Shown here one piece after another: positions 1 through 7,871 of a stretch of DNA of 64,000 nucleotides. The DNA comes from Rhizobium sp. L43 (lineage in GTDB: Bacteria; Pseudomonadota; Alphaproteobacteria; Rhizobiales; Rhizobiaceae), in assembly GCF_002531725.1 (NCBI RefSeq), contig NZ_NWSQ01000024.1, positions 41,088-105,087 of the forward strand, given 5' to 3'. Both the position numbers and the translations under genes were made by a program. How positions within the stretch are numbered: the stretch's first letter is position 1; every line of letters starts with the position of its first letter. The notes below the pieces were generated by a model that was not told where the DNA came from, made no database searches, and saw only the letters and a program-made list of their open reading frames with translations.

Positions 1-27
1 TGGATTCCTTCGATACTCTTAATCATC

Positions 28-82
28 TCTTAATGGGGTGGAGTTGTACGGGTCTGGAACCCAAAGGCTCCACCCCATTAAG
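28..82. other. Strong nested hairpin
   Basis: A perfect 15-bp inverted repeat (arms 29-43 and 68-82) encloses a second 4-bp stem (50-53 with 59-62). It could be a bidirectional terminator or the 5' part of a structured RNA. There is no long T tract on either side, so terminator function is not certain. Confidence 0.5.
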
Positions 83-199
83 AAATACCGAATGGCGAGT
101 TAGAACCCAGAGGTGTCTCGCAAGCCATTCGGGGATACGGTCATGCCGAAGCAGACCTCTTTCTTGGCGGTTTGAGTCTAGCAAAGGCATCCGGTCTGG

Positions 200-367
200 T
201 CAAATGCGAGACATCCGATGGAGGGGCTTATGCCCTCTAAGATCTCTCGTGCATGCCATTGGGTACACTCTTATGTCCGCTTTCGGTTCGGCCGTCTCGA
301 ACACGTCAGGGCGCATTGGAGGTGCTGCGGCTAAGCACTAACTGGGGGTGGCGCGAATGCCACCTCC
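200..367. ncRNA. Hairpin-rich noncoding stretch, candidate structured RNA
   Basis: Four hairpins follow one another: 221-225 with 233-237, 286-290 with 298-302, 322-326 with 334-338, and 344-352 with 359-367 (nine pairs, one of them G-T). Together with the nested hairpin at 28-82 they fill most of the first 370 bases. The open frame across this stretch reads as unlikely protein (rich in Arg, Ser and Cys), so I treat it as noncoding. It does not resemble a tRNA or any riboswitch I know. Confidence 0.35.
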
Positions 368-391
368 ATCATTTTCAAAGGGTGCGAATAG

Positions 392-850
392 ATGATGCAT
401 GATTTCGCAAGGCGGCGGGACGCAAGAGAAACATTGGATCGGGTGTTCGCTGCAATGAGCGCTGCACCTGTTAGCAAGCAGCCGCCATCATTTTACTTCC
501 TTGAGAGCCATCTCGAAAAATTAGAAATTTATGATCCTGAGAATGCAGAGCAGTGGGCGCAGCATTACGGCATGATCATCCGCCAGCTGGGCGAGTTCCA
601 GACGCGTTCCCCGTACTGGCTCGCGTATGAGTGGGACAGCGGTTGGGGCAATCACGACTACATTATCAAGGTTCGCCAGCTGTACGGCGGCATTGACATG
701 ATCTGGTCCAACATCCTTGAAGGCACGAACTGGCGAAGAACGAATTTTATGTTCGTATGTTTTAGCGAATGGCCGCTCGCTAAACGCTTTCGCTTTGATC
801 ATGAAGCGGATGGAACCGACTATCGAATTGAACGGCGAACCAACGTCTGA
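392..850 (+). CDS. Hypothetical protein of the mobile element
   Basis: This 152-residue soluble protein was not recognised. It is rich in aromatic residues (Trp and Tyr clusters in the middle, residues about 45-110), has a charged C-terminus and shows no signal peptide or membrane segment. It follows the hairpin cluster at 344-367 and is preceded by an AAGGG-type ribosome site about 10 bases before the start. It is the only plus-strand gene on this side of the recombinase. Codon use is AT-richer than in the chromosomal genes to the right, in keeping with the mobile element. A cargo or accessory protein is possible but nothing in the sequence says which. Confidence 0.55.
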   Translation: MMHDFARRRDARETLDRVFAAMSAAPVSKQPPSFYFLESHLEKLEIYDPENAEQWAQHYGMIIRQLGEFQTRSPYWLAYEWDSGWGNHDYIIKVRQLYGGIDMIWSNILEGTNWRRTNFMFVCFSEWPLAKRFRFDHEADGTDYRIERRTNV

Positions 851-1261
851 AAAGTTTAAAAATCATATCAAATGGTTGGCGATGTATAGGACTTTTTAGA
901 AGGGCAGGCAGGGGGGTCAAAGGGTGCGGTCCTGCTAGGAAAACAGTCGCTGGGACCAGTAGAGCCCCGTTCGCTACGGCCCTGCCCTCACACGCTGCAC
1001 AGTAAGCGCCAAGCAGAAGCCAGCCAGTGATATGTCTGAGGTTCGGTAAGACACTAAGCCGTAGAGTCCAGCAGACATATCGTCCTTGCGCGTTAAGCCC
1101 TTGCTACACCAGCGTACAAAAACGTGCAGCGCGCCAGTCCTGAGGTAATCTGAGGACCCTCTGATAGCGCAGCGCTGCTTAGCCAGGCCATACGTTGCAG
1201 AGCATGGCAAAGCCCCCGGTTTCCCGAGGGCTTCCATCCACTTGCGCAAGTGGACTGCTGT
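851..1261. other. Structured noncoding stretch
   Basis: I see no convincing gene in these 411 bases. An 8-bp pair (901-908 with 981-988) closes a cloverleaf-like fold holding stems 928-932/953-957 and 967-969/977-979, the last with a 7-base loop. A perfect 10-bp inverted repeat lies at 1029-1038 and 1072-1081. The 15-base motif at 936-950 recurs at 11974-11988. The minus frame at 974-1249 is open but looks like chance. Confidence 0.4.
1209..1233 (-). terminator. Terminator-like hairpin of the 1262-1645 gene
   Basis: A GC-rich stem (AAGCCC with GGGCTT, extended inward) lies about 30 bases beyond the stop of the leftward gene. The T tract on the minus strand is short, so termination may be partial. 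Confidence 0.55.
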
Positions 1262-1645
1262 TTACTTCTTCGCCTTCTTTGCACGTCCAGCCTTCAGCCG
1301 AGCCGACCGTTCAGCTGAGTGCTTGGCGATCACCGCTTGCAGTTTGTCATCAGCGGCGATTGCTTCCTTCGCTGCCGTCAGGATCGCAACCACTGCATCG
1401 AGATCAGCAGCGCGGAAGAGTTTCGAACCAGCGACCTCGAAAGCATTGCGACCGATCCGAACCACATAACCATCACGATCCTTGCGGAACCACAGCGACC
1501 GCGTTTTATGGGTTTTACCGTCCTTGACCTCACCAGCGAGTTTCACCTGTTGATCCAACTTGCTGTAGAAGATTTCCAGCGGGCTCTGCCCACCAACTAC
1601 GCCTGCGGTTGCCGCTGATTTGAGAAGTTCCAGTGCGTTTGCCAT
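1262..1645 (-). CDS. Hypothetical basic protein
   Basis: This 127-residue protein is of unknown function. It is helical and soluble. The last 20 residues are rich in Lys, Arg and Ala (ending RAKKAKK), which suggests nucleic-acid binding. The middle contains a possible small beta domain around residues 50-70 (LWFRKDRDGYVVRIGRNAF). The start is set by AGGAACT about 7 bases before the ATG. It reads leftward and converges on no other gene; a terminator hairpin follows. The recombinase gene lies immediately upstream on the same strand, about 100 bases away. Confidence 0.6.
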   Translation of the reverse strand: MANALELLKSAATAGVVGGQSPLEIFYSKLDQQVKLAGEVKDGKTHKTRSLWFRKDRDGYVVRIGRNAFEVAGSKLFRAADLDAVVAILTAAKEAIAADDKLQAVIAKHSAERSARLKAGRAKKAKK

Positions 1646-1748
1646 TGTCTAGTTCCTTTCGATCTAGGCCTGCGTTATTGCCTGCCCACATCATCCGTCC
1701 AATAGCCTTTGATTACTCAGGGCAACCGAAGACTTCCTAAAAGTTGAA

Positions 1749-2366
1749 TTATTTCAAACCGTTACGGCTTAGCAGTCGGACTACCTGCCCCGTACCCCAT
1801 TGGGCACCACGTGGCGTCCGTATAGCGCGATCATTAAGTGCCTTAGCAATTGCTGCTGGACTGTCGATGCCGCTGTCTATGAGCCCCTGTAGGACTTCCG
1901 CTAGCGAATCCGCAAAGGTGTTTGCTTCCTCTACTCGGGCAGCATTTGTGCCCCATTCCTGCCCCCTCGCCCGCTTTGCTGCGATGGCAACCTTTGTCCG
2001 GTCCGCGATCATCTCGCGTTCCTTCTCCGCTACAGCTGCCATTATGTGGAACTGGAAGTTATCCGCGTTGGGCATGTCACAGGCTTTAATCGGAACCCCC
2101 GACTTGAGCAGACCGGATATGAAGTGAACATCGCGAGAAAGCCGGTCCAACTTTGCAATGACCAGCACGGCTTTATTTGCAGCTGCCAGCGCTAGGGCTT
2201 TTGCCAACTCGGGCCGATCATCACGCTTGCCAGATTCGACCTCTGTAAACTCGGCGAGCGGATCGCAACGAGTGTAATCGAGAACAGCGCGGCGTTGCGC
2301 TTCAAGCCCTAGACCGGACTTGCCCTGCTGTTGAGTGGAAACGCGGTAATAAGCAACGTATTGCAT
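1749..2366 (-). CDS. Serine recombinase, resolvase/invertase family
   Basis: This 205-residue recombinase is the likely integrase or resolvase of the element. The N-terminal catalytic domain is clear: YYRVST near residues 6-11 holds the nucleophilic Ser, followed by KLDRLSRD near residue 75, and EREMIADRTK in the long helix near residue 120. A short DNA-binding C-terminus (residues about 150-205, DRAIRTPRGAQW) follows, so it is a small serine recombinase and not a large phage integrase. I chose the ATG at 2366 because AGAGG precedes it; an upstream TTG at 2381 gives five more residues. Known family members cut and rejoin DNA through a Ser-linked intermediate. Its role in integration at the rhodanese gene is inferred. 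Confidence 0.9.
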   Translation of the reverse strand: MQYVAYYRVSTQQQGKSGLGLEAQRRAVLDYTRCDPLAEFTEVESGKRDDRPELAKALALAAANKAVLVIAKLDRLSRDVHFISGLLKSGVPIKACDMPNADNFQFHIMAAVAEKEREMIADRTKVAIAAKRARGQEWGTNAARVEEANTFADSLAEVLQGLIDSGIDSPAAIAKALNDRAIRTPRGAQWGTGQVVRLLSRNGLK

Positions 2367-2630
2367 GACAACCTCTGACAATGAATGTGCGTTCTTTGTC
2401 TGCTGCCGAAAAAACTAAAGGGCGAGCGATCTTTTCGGTTGCCCTTTGCCCCGAGTGGAAATAACGCGCGTGAAGGTTTGGCCGGAAAGTCTGGCTCGTG
2501 CCAGGGCGGTGCGGCTGGATGTGTTGATTTAGCCGCTGCCTGCTGTTGATTATTCCACAAGGACTGTTGAGCCGTAGGGACAGTTTCCGTTTGCTGTTGT
2601 GCCGCTGATCCTGTCGCTCTCTTAAGCGTC

Positions 2631-2897
2631 ATGACCTTTTCCCCTGATACTCGTATTGCAGATGTTCCACGTCTGTTCTATCTTTGTTGGATGCTCAAGC
2701 CTATCACCGAAGAGATTATCTCACAGCTACAAACGCGGGTTCCCAATGGAGATCCGATCGATCTCTTGTTGATCGGACCTGACCTAGTTGCTCAGGGTTA
2801 TACGCAGGATGAGATCGTGTTTGCGCTGGAGAATTTGGCTCGACAGAAACAGATCGAGTTTGCCGGGGGAAATCGCGTGCGGCTCATCGTTAAATGA
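2631..2897 (+). CDS. Small hypothetical protein, possible winged-helix
   Basis: An 88-residue frame of which the last 69 residues, starting at the Met at 2691, look like a compact helical domain ending in a beta-wing-like segment (KQIEFAGGNRVRLIVK). This suggests a DNA-binding winged helix, but it is only a resemblance. Neither start has a strong ribosome site; the shorter one is as likely. The stop overlaps the start of the next gene (ATGA), so the two are probably translated together. Confidence 0.5.
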   Translation: MTFSPDTRIADVPRLFYLCWMLKPITEEIISQLQTRVPNGDPIDLLLIGPDLVAQGYTQDEIVFALENLARQKQIEFAGGNRVRLIVK

Positions 2898-3655
2898 GTG
2901 AACCTCTCACCCGAACACAACAGATGATCGCTGCCCAACCACTCTGCGTATTTTGCGGAGGAACTACTCGGGCAACCACACGTGAGCATATGCCTTCTCG
3001 GGTTCTGTTTGATGGGAAGCACCGACCCAAAGGACTAGAGTTTCCCTCTTGCCAGCCATGCCAAGATTCCACCCGAAAAGCCGAGACTGTATTTGCCGTA
3101 TTGTCGCGGTTTTATCCCGATCCGACCACCCGCATTCAACGCGCCGAATTCAAGAAACTGATGCGGGCAGCCGAACAGCACAATCCGGGTTTCCACGCGG
3201 AAATGAACACCGATCAACTCGGCCATTTGCAGCGGTTGGGTAATCAGGCTGCTCTGCTTCCCTCGTGGAATTTCCTCAATGTCGGCGGGCCTATCTGCAC
3301 TAAGTCTATCAGTGCGTTTGCGGTGAAACTCGGGCTGGCCCTTCACTATGAGATTACCCGCTGCATTGCGCCGAAGGGTGCCGTGGTTGTCGTTGCTCGG
3401 TTCAGCAATGTCGATGCGTTTACCGGCGACATGCCCAAGGATGCTCTCGGCTTGTTCGGTGAGGGTCAGACGTTGGAAATGGGCAAGTTTCGGGTTGCCG
3501 ATCAGTTCGAGTATTCCAGCGTGTACGCAGGAGATACGATGAACATGAGCGCGCACTTTGCGACGTTTCGTATGTCGATGGCCCTGCTATTGCTCGTCTG
3601 CCACACCGAGGCGGATATCCCCGATGGCGTCCACGGCGACCGCTTCTACGTCTGA
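2894..3655 (+). CDS. HNH-like endonuclease
   Basis: This 253-residue protein starts with a zinc-type HNH signature: CVFCGG near residue 18, TREHMPSRVLF near residues 29-39 and CQPCQ near residues 53-57. This matches the CxxC...EH.P...CxxC arrangement of HNH nucleases. The remaining 190 residues have no motif I know and end in a hydrophobic helix (MALLLLVCH). It is coupled by a 4-base overlap to the small protein before it and diverges from the recombinase. It may be a defence, anti-phage or homing-type nuclease; the context does not decide. A terminator follows the gene. Confidence 0.65.
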   Translation: MSEPLTRTQQMIAAQPLCVFCGGTTRATTREHMPSRVLFDGKHRPKGLEFPSCQPCQDSTRKAETVFAVLSRFYPDPTTRIQRAEFKKLMRAAEQHNPGFHAEMNTDQLGHLQRLGNQAALLPSWNFLNVGGPICTKSISAFAVKLGLALHYEITRCIAPKGAVVVVARFSNVDAFTGDMPKDALGLFGEGQTLEMGKFRVADQFEYSSVYAGDTMNMSAHFATFRMSMALLLLVCHTEADIPDGVHGDRFYV

Positions 3656-3663
3656 TATGGAAA

Positions 3664-3687
3664 CACCACCCGTTTGATCGAGTGGTG
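3664..3687 (+). terminator. Hairpin after the HNH-like gene
   Basis: Arms CACCAC (3664-3669) and GTGGTG (3682-3687) lie 9 bases after the stop codon. It probably ends rightward transcription and separates it from the converging leftward operon. T tract is weak. Confidence 0.5.
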
Positions 3688-3777
3688 GCCCAAATATTGT
3701 TACTCGTTTTGGATTTGCCCTAGGAAAGTTCATCCAAAACCAATGCTCAGAAAAGAGGATACCTTTTCCGTGCTTAT

Positions 3778-5052
3778 TTATGCGCCGATCACTGTGAAGC
3801 CTGTGGGAATTGTCCCTGTAGTCTCACCAGCTGCAAATCGTGAGGTGATCTCGCAACCGCTGTTCAAGATGAACCCAACTGGATAGAGCGGGCCTGTGCC
3901 CAATGCGGAGATATCAATGCCGCCCATGCCTGTTGCGGGATCAGCAAGTGCATCGCCGTTCCAATTCCCACTATTCCGTCGGAACCAAACCAAATGTGCA
4001 TCTGCATCGAATGCTATGGCGATTACGTCGGTGTCTAGGATTTGTCCCATCGTGGCGAGGTTCGTGCCATTATATCGGATTTCCCCTTCATTGCCCATGT
4101 AGCCGATGGAGTTCGGGTCATTGCCGATGTCGTTCCAATTTGCGAACAAGTTGCCAGCGAAATCGATATTCATCAGGCCGACGCCGGTTGTGGTATCGAC
4201 AACCTTGTGTTGGGTTTCGAAATACCACTTGCCCTGGCTCTTTCCCCTCGCCCCGCGTACACTGGCGTTGGTGAAACCCTCGACGGGCCAATATGCGGTG
4301 CGATCTCCGTTCTTCAAAGCGAGTTCGCTGGAACAATCGACCTCAAACCATGTTGCCGGTAGTTCGACTCGCGCAGTTGGGCCTGCAATAGCAGCGGCTA
4401 CCACCGGCTTATAAATGGCGGCCAAAACCACATGGCCCGCCTGTGTAGGGTGAACCTTATCCGCGTCGTAGTATGTGAGGTCGTCAGCGTCCGCGATCTC
4501 ATCGAAATGCGGATCACTGCCGAAATCGAAAATGCCATCGGCGTCCAGATCGGAGTTCCAATACTGCCGGATAAGTTGGTTCAATAGGATATCGCCGCCC
4601 CACTGACGATACTCGTTTGCGTCCTCGTCCGTAGCGATGAGTGTACCGATTAGTCGGCGGTCGAAACCCTTGGCCTTTGCCTTATGGAGAACGCTGCGCA
4701 GGTTCAGATAGATTTCTTTGTCCGCGTAGGTGAGGTTTTTATCGTTCGCCCCTGCTAGGATCGTGAACACGTTGAGGTCCTTGCTAGCGTCATATTCGGC
4801 ACCACTACGCGTGTCGAAATCCTCGTTCATCTGCAACGCAAGTGTGCCTGTCGTGCCGATGTTAGCGAGCGTGATTGTCGGGGGATTTGGAATACCTGCG
4901 ACTGCGACGGCGGGGTACGCATTTGTCTCTGGGTTATCCACGAGGTTGCCAGCGGTGATCGAGTCGCCTTCTGCGACAAGTTTCACGCTGTTAACCGTGG
5001 GAGCCGATGAACCCCCATGATTCCACAAATTGAAGCGCCACTTAATGCCCAT
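3778..5052 (-). CDS. SGNH hydrolase with C-terminal SPRY-like domain, virion-type
   Basis: The protein has 424 residues in two domains. Residues about 24-220 form an SGNH/GDSL esterase: EGDSITAG carries the nucleophilic Ser, GAND is block III, and DKVHPTQAGH carries the catalytic Asp and His. Residues about 235-424 resemble a SPRY/B30.2 domain (WYFE near 285, VGLM near 300, SIGYMGNEGEIRYNG near 325, VIAIAFDADAHLVWFRRNG-like near 355). Such pairs occur in phage tail fibres or tailspikes, where the esterase deacetylates surface polysaccharide and the lectin-like part binds glycan. No tail genes accompany it here. Its start overlaps the stop of the upstream gene at 5052, so translation is coupled. 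Confidence 0.75.
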   Translation of the reverse strand: MGIKWRFNLWNHGGSSAPTVNSVKLVAEGDSITAGNLVDNPETNAYPAVAVAGIPNPPTITLANIGTTGTLALQMNEDFDTRSGAEYDASKDLNVFTILAGANDKNLTYADKEIYLNLRSVLHKAKAKGFDRRLIGTLIATDEDANEYRQWGGDILLNQLIRQYWNSDLDADGIFDFGSDPHFDEIADADDLTYYDADKVHPTQAGHVVLAAIYKPVVAAAIAGPTARVELPATWFEVDCSSELALKNGDRTAYWPVEGFTNASVRGARGKSQGKWYFETQHKVVDTTTGVGLMNIDFAGNLFANWNDIGNDPNSIGYMGNEGEIRYNGTNLATMGQILDTDVIAIAFDADAHLVWFRRNSGNWNGDALADPATGMGGIDISALGTGPLYPVGFILNSGCEITSRFAAGETTGTIPTGFTVIGA

Positions 5053-5336
5053 TAGCGACCGCCAAGAATTGCTCGCACTGTGGCAGCTGCACTTGATGGG
5101 CTCTTCGCATAGACCTTGTCAGTTGTAGCCAGATCAATGCTAACCGAAGTATCGCGTTCCCGCTGTAGAACGATAAAGTCGTTGCTCGTAACTGATGGTT
5201 TTGCGCTTGCGATTGCAATCTGTACGCTCGGAGTAGTTGGGTCGATCTGCAAGCCGATTGTCGCTGTAGTCGATCCATCTGCTACAAGTGTCCAATCCGC
5301 ATTAGTTGCGGTGATAGCTGGGGTAGTTGTTGCCAT
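5052..5336 (-). CDS. Small virion-type beta protein
   Basis: A 94-residue protein rich in Thr, Ala, Ser and Val with alternating beta pattern. The opening (ATTTPAITATNADWTLVADG) and the end (KVYAKSPSSAAATVRAILGG) resemble small decoration or tail-associated proteins found beside tail-fibre genes in phages. It has no signal peptide. It is the first gene of a two-gene unit with the SGNH/SPRY protein. A promoter-like TAAATA on the minus strand and a hairpin at 5365-5385 lie about 30-50 bases upstream. Confidence 0.55.
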   Translation of the reverse strand: MATTTPAITATNADWTLVADGSTTATIGLQIDPTTPSVQIAIASAKPSVTSNDFIVLQRERDTSVSIDLATTDKVYAKSPSSAAATVRAILGGR

Positions 5337-5362
5337 AAGTGTACCTCGAAATTGATATCCCT

Positions 5363-5385
5363 CTATTTACCTACTTCGGGTAAAT
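5363..5385 (-). promoter_or_regulatory. Promoter-like element and hairpin before the virion-type operon
   Basis: An inverted repeat (ATTTACC at 5365-5371, GGTAAAT at 5379-5385) contains GGTAAATA on the minus strand. The same hexamer TAAATA occurs 35-40 bases before two other operons of the element, so it may be a -10 box or operator. Confidence 0.35.
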
Positions 5386-5422
5386 CCGCCACTTTAGGCC
5401 CTACTTGCGCGTGTAACGGGCG

Positions 5423-5629
5423 TTATCGCCAGCCGTCTCCGCCAGCATCAGCCAGCACTGAATCCCAGATAGTGCCGTCCGCGTAACGCACGGCGACAAA
5501 GCCTTCTCCGCGCTGTCGATCCTCAATCATGATCCATGGGCCATCAGGTTCGCGGGTGAATGCTTCAAGGCGGATGCTCTGTCCGGTTTCTGGATCGAGC
5601 GGGTTTGGGGCGTCGGTAATCGGTCGCAT
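5423..5629 (-). CDS. Small hypothetical protein beside the lysozyme
   Basis: This 68-residue acidic protein is of unknown function (MRPITDAPNPLDPETG at the start, WIMIEDRQRGEGFVAVRYADG in the middle). It resembles small one-domain phage proteins but I cannot name a family. AAGGAG six bases before the ATG at 5629 supports this start; the longer frame upstream would overlap the lysozyme gene. It lies 17 bases after the lysozyme stop, so both are probably one transcript. Confidence 0.6.
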   Translation of the reverse strand: MRPITDAPNPLDPETGQSIRLEAFTREPDGPWIMIEDRQRGEGFVAVRYADGTIWDSVLADAGGDGWR

Positions 5630-5646
5630 TGGCTTCTCCTTGGCGA

Positions 5647-6087
5647 TTACGGGGTGGCGAACAAAGTGGCTTCTGCTGCGCGGCGACGAGTAAGGCCAGC
5701 GAGGACTTGACCGCCTGCCTTGTTCCATCGGGCAAACTCATTGGCTGCGCCAGCGAAGTCCTTGGCGTTGACCTTCTTCAACAAGGTGCTTGCCGCAAGG
5801 TTCGCGCTGCCGCAATTGTAAGTGAACGACACGAGCGCGCCGAATTGGTTCGGCGTAAGTGGGACTTTGACTAGTCCGAGAACGGCTTTCTCGAATTGCG
5901 CGACATCGCGCGAGAACAGCCTGTCGGCTTCACTTTGAGTGATGGTCTTTTTGCCGATGTCGGATTTCTTGAGGCCCTTGGTCGTGCCCCATCCGATGGT
6001 TGGAACGCCGATAGCGTCCGCGTAGCAGGTTAGTTTGCAAGCCTCGAAAGACTTGATGAGTTGTTCAGATGCACTGTTAATAGCCAT
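5647..6087 (-). CDS. Phage-type lysozyme (endolysin), glycoside hydrolase 24 family
   Basis: The 146-residue protein matches the T4/P22-type muramidase along its whole length: SFEACKLTCYADAIGVPTIGWG at residues about 12-33 contains the catalytic Glu (residue 14), Asp and Thr, and the C-terminal helical lobe ends with GLTRRRAAEATLF. It cleaves the MurNAc-GlcNAc bond of peptidoglycan for host lysis. There is no signal peptide or SAR-type N-terminal membrane helix, so a holin would be needed; I did not find one. A strong terminator lies only about 28 bases before its start, so transcription must begin just after that hairpin or read through it. Confidence 0.9.
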   Translation of the reverse strand: MAINSASEQLIKSFEACKLTCYADAIGVPTIGWGTTKGLKKSDIGKKTITQSEADRLFSRDVAQFEKAVLGLVKVPLTPNQFGALVSFTYNCGSANLAASTLLKKVNAKDFAGAANEFARWNKAGGQVLAGLTRRRAAEATLFATP

Positions 6088-6114
6088 CCAGTATATACCG
6101 AATGACGCAAAGAA

Positions 6115-6147
6115 AAAGCCGCTGCGGATTGACCACGCAGCGGCTTT
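6115..6147 (-). terminator. Rho-independent terminator
   Basis: A perfect 12-bp stem (6115-6126 with 6136-6147, 9-base loop) is followed on the minus strand by TTTTTCTTT. It ends the leftward unit that includes the 6223-6600 gene. Confidence 0.85.
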
Positions 6148-6222
6148 AGTGGGTGACGAGAGATCGAATTAAATCGTCACATGATTATCGTATTGCCATC
6201 GATTGGCCTCTGCAAGAGACCG

Positions 6223-6600
6223 TTAGACAGTCTTCTTCTTGCGAGGTGAAGCCTTCTTCTTTGGCGCTTCTACAGTGATCGCTTCGACCTCTGCTGGGGT
6301 GGATTCGGCCACTGGCGTTTCCTCGACCGGCTCGACTGCTTCTACTACGGGTTCTTCATTTACCGGGCCTGCCAAGAATACTTCGAGCGCCGGACCTACG
6401 ACTGTAATGCCGTCGCGGTCATTCCAAGTCGTCAAGTTGTCATCGAGAACGATGGTCTGAACGTTGTCACCAGCCTTAAAGTTGGCCCAGTCTACGAACT
6501 CGCCGCCCTCTGCGCGGGTAAACTTGAGCGGCTTTAGAGCACCTGTGTCGCCTTCGAAAAGTGCAAAGTCCTGAATTGTACGGTCACGTGTAATGATCAT
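6223..6600 (-). CDS. Hypothetical protein with acidic linker and basic tail
   Basis: The 125-residue protein has a folded N-terminal half (residues 1-80, including TVVGPALEVFLAGP), an acidic low-complexity linker of Glu, Pro, Val and Ala (residues about 80-112) and a basic tail KKKASPRKKKTV. Such an acidic-basic tail is seen in proteins that contact DNA or bind a partner inside a virion, but no family is recognised. AAGGATAAG before the ATG supports the start. It is the last gene before the terminator at 6115-6147. Confidence 0.6.
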   Translation of the reverse strand: MIITRDRTIQDFALFEGDTGALKPLKFTRAEGGEFVDWANFKAGDNVQTIVLDDNLTTWNDRDGITVVGPALEVFLAGPVNEEPVVEAVEPVEETPVAESTPAEVEAITVEAPKKKASPRKKKTV

Positions 6601-6643
6601 TTTCTTATCCTTTTTGTTCTTATGAAAATGTTGTTTCAGTTAG

Positions 6644-6940
6644 TTATTGCCCGCCACCATGAGCAAGTTTGAAGAGCATCGCCTGCTTCTTGTCGGGGAA
6701 CGCTACCTTGATTTTTCGAAGATCCGAATCCATACCGATGCCGTGCAGCGCCTTGAACTCTGCCAGCACTGGTTTCATAGATTCACCGAATTCAAACACG
6801 TCGACCTGACCAATCAACTCGATCCAGAAACGCACAATCTTTGGTCGGTTCCAAAACCAAACCTGCTTGTCCCACTGTTTGTCGACATCTCTTTCGTTGA
6901 ACATGAGTTGCTTGTAACGGTCTGCGTTTTCGATTTTCAT
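6644..6940 (-). CDS. Hypothetical protein
   Basis: A 98-residue soluble helical protein, unrecognised. Trp-rich stretch DKQWDKQVWFWNRPK lies near residues 20-35, and the C-terminus (KIKVAFPDKKQAMLFKLAHG) looks like a strand-helix unit. The ATG overlaps the stop of the upstream gene (ATGA), which shows translational coupling in the operon of small genes. Confidence 0.6.
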   Translation of the reverse strand: MKIENADRYKQLMFNERDVDKQWDKQVWFWNRPKIVRFWIELIGQVDVFEFGESMKPVLAEFKALHGIGMDSDLRKIKVAFPDKKQAMLFKLAHGGGQ

Positions 6941-7398
6941 GCCTCACCTCCATCGTAGGAGAGTTTCGCAACAATGAATCGGTCACCTCGCTCGAATGCA
7001 TCGAGCATATGCTTCAGGTACGCTTCGCGTTCATCGTAGGGCCGATGGGTTTGATCGTCTATGTAATCAGCATCTTTGTGCGCTGCGTACCAATCCGCCA
7101 TTTCACAAAGTTCGTCACGGATTACCTTCCAATGCTCTGCATCCACACGTTCCTCGAATTTTGCAATGTCGGCCTTTGTCGCAAGAGTCAGAATACGCTC
7201 GACTGCGGGCCGAGCGTCTTTGTAGAAGTGCTTAAAGATTGAAGCAAAGCCGCCCATTGCTTTCATCGCACTTTGTGAAGGCCGTGAGGTGTTGGCGTAG
7301 CCGCCACTGCCAATCAGTGCTTCAAGGGCTACTTTCCTCTGCGCTTCCAATTCCGCGATCTGCTTAGCGAACGAATTTCCGTTCGGATTATTACTCAT
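6937..7398 (-). CDS. Hypothetical helical protein
   Basis: This 153-residue protein was not recognised. It has a coiled-coil-like start (KQIAELEAQRKVALEALIG), a Gly/Ser-rich segment, then a helical C-terminal domain with DAEHWKVIRDELCEMADWY. GGAGG seven bases before the ATG at 7398 sets the start; the frame is open 11 codons further but that region overlaps the upstream gene. It is coupled downstream to the 98-residue protein. Confidence 0.6.
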   Translation of the reverse strand: MSNNPNGNSFAKQIAELEAQRKVALEALIGSGGYANTSRPSQSAMKAMGGFASIFKHFYKDARPAVERILTLATKADIAKFEERVDAEHWKVIRDELCEMADWYAAHKDADYIDDQTHRPYDEREAYLKHMLDAFERGDRFIVAKLSYDGGEA

Positions 7399-7400
7399 GA

Positions 7401-7847
7401 TCAAGCCTCCTTCGCCGGGATAGCGATACAAGTGCAGCCCATCGCCGTGATGATCACGTTGATCGCCGTTAGCTGTTCAACGCTGAGGTCTTCACCACGG
7501 CGACCCTTCACCCACTTATGAGCGCGGGCAAGTTTCTCGGTTACACCGTCGAGGACTTCACGAAGCGTGCTGAACTTACGCAAGCGGCTTCCCCAAATCC
7601 CGCTGCTACGGTCGAGGATATTATTCAGTGTGATAAACGAGGTCGGATCGCTCTTGTCGGTCCTCATGATGTTCATCGCACTCACGTAGGATAGAAGTTC
7701 CGCGTGCTCGGCATCGCAAAGGCGAACGTATCGGACGTTTCGCTGGGTGTGCTTGGATGGTCGCTCAATGAGTTCACTTCGGGCTACAAGCGTTGCCGGG
7801 GCCGTTGCCTGCGTGGGGGTGGTTTCAAAAATATCCGCGATTTGCAT
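7401..7847 (-). CDS. Hypothetical protein
   Basis: This 148-residue protein has a disordered N-terminus with Thr, Ala and Pro, then a helical domain. The segment VRYVRLCDAEHAELLSYVSAMNIMRTDK near residues 40-65 and LARAHKWVKGRRG near 110 suggest DNA or RNA contact but no family is evident. It sits two bases from the next gene start, in the operon of small leftward genes. Upstream T-rich sequence separates it from the 103-residue gene by 24 bases. Confidence 0.55.
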   Translation of the reverse strand: MQIADIFETTPTQATAPATLVARSELIERPSKHTQRNVRYVRLCDAEHAELLSYVSAMNIMRTDKSDPTSFITLNNILDRSSGIWGSRLRKFSTLREVLDGVTEKLARAHKWVKGRRGEDLSVEQLTAINVIITAMGCTCIAIPAKEA

Positions 7848-7871
7848 GGGGTGTTTTCCTTCTTCTTAGTT

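Noticed and set aside
901..988. Possible tRNA in a cloverleaf-like fold
   Set aside because: The middle arm is about 30 bases, the T stem has only three pairs and the loop lacks the conserved A58; no anticodon loop fits.
974..1249. 91-codon minus frame
   Set aside because: It crosses the terminator and several hairpins, has no ribosome site and unusual amino-acid composition.
2309..2632. 107-codon minus frame upstream of the recombinase
   Set aside because: It overlaps the recombinase start, is rich in Gln, Pro and Ala and has no ribosome site.
3674..3886. 70-codon plus frame
   Set aside because: It overlaps the 3' end of the SGNH/SPRY gene and has no support.
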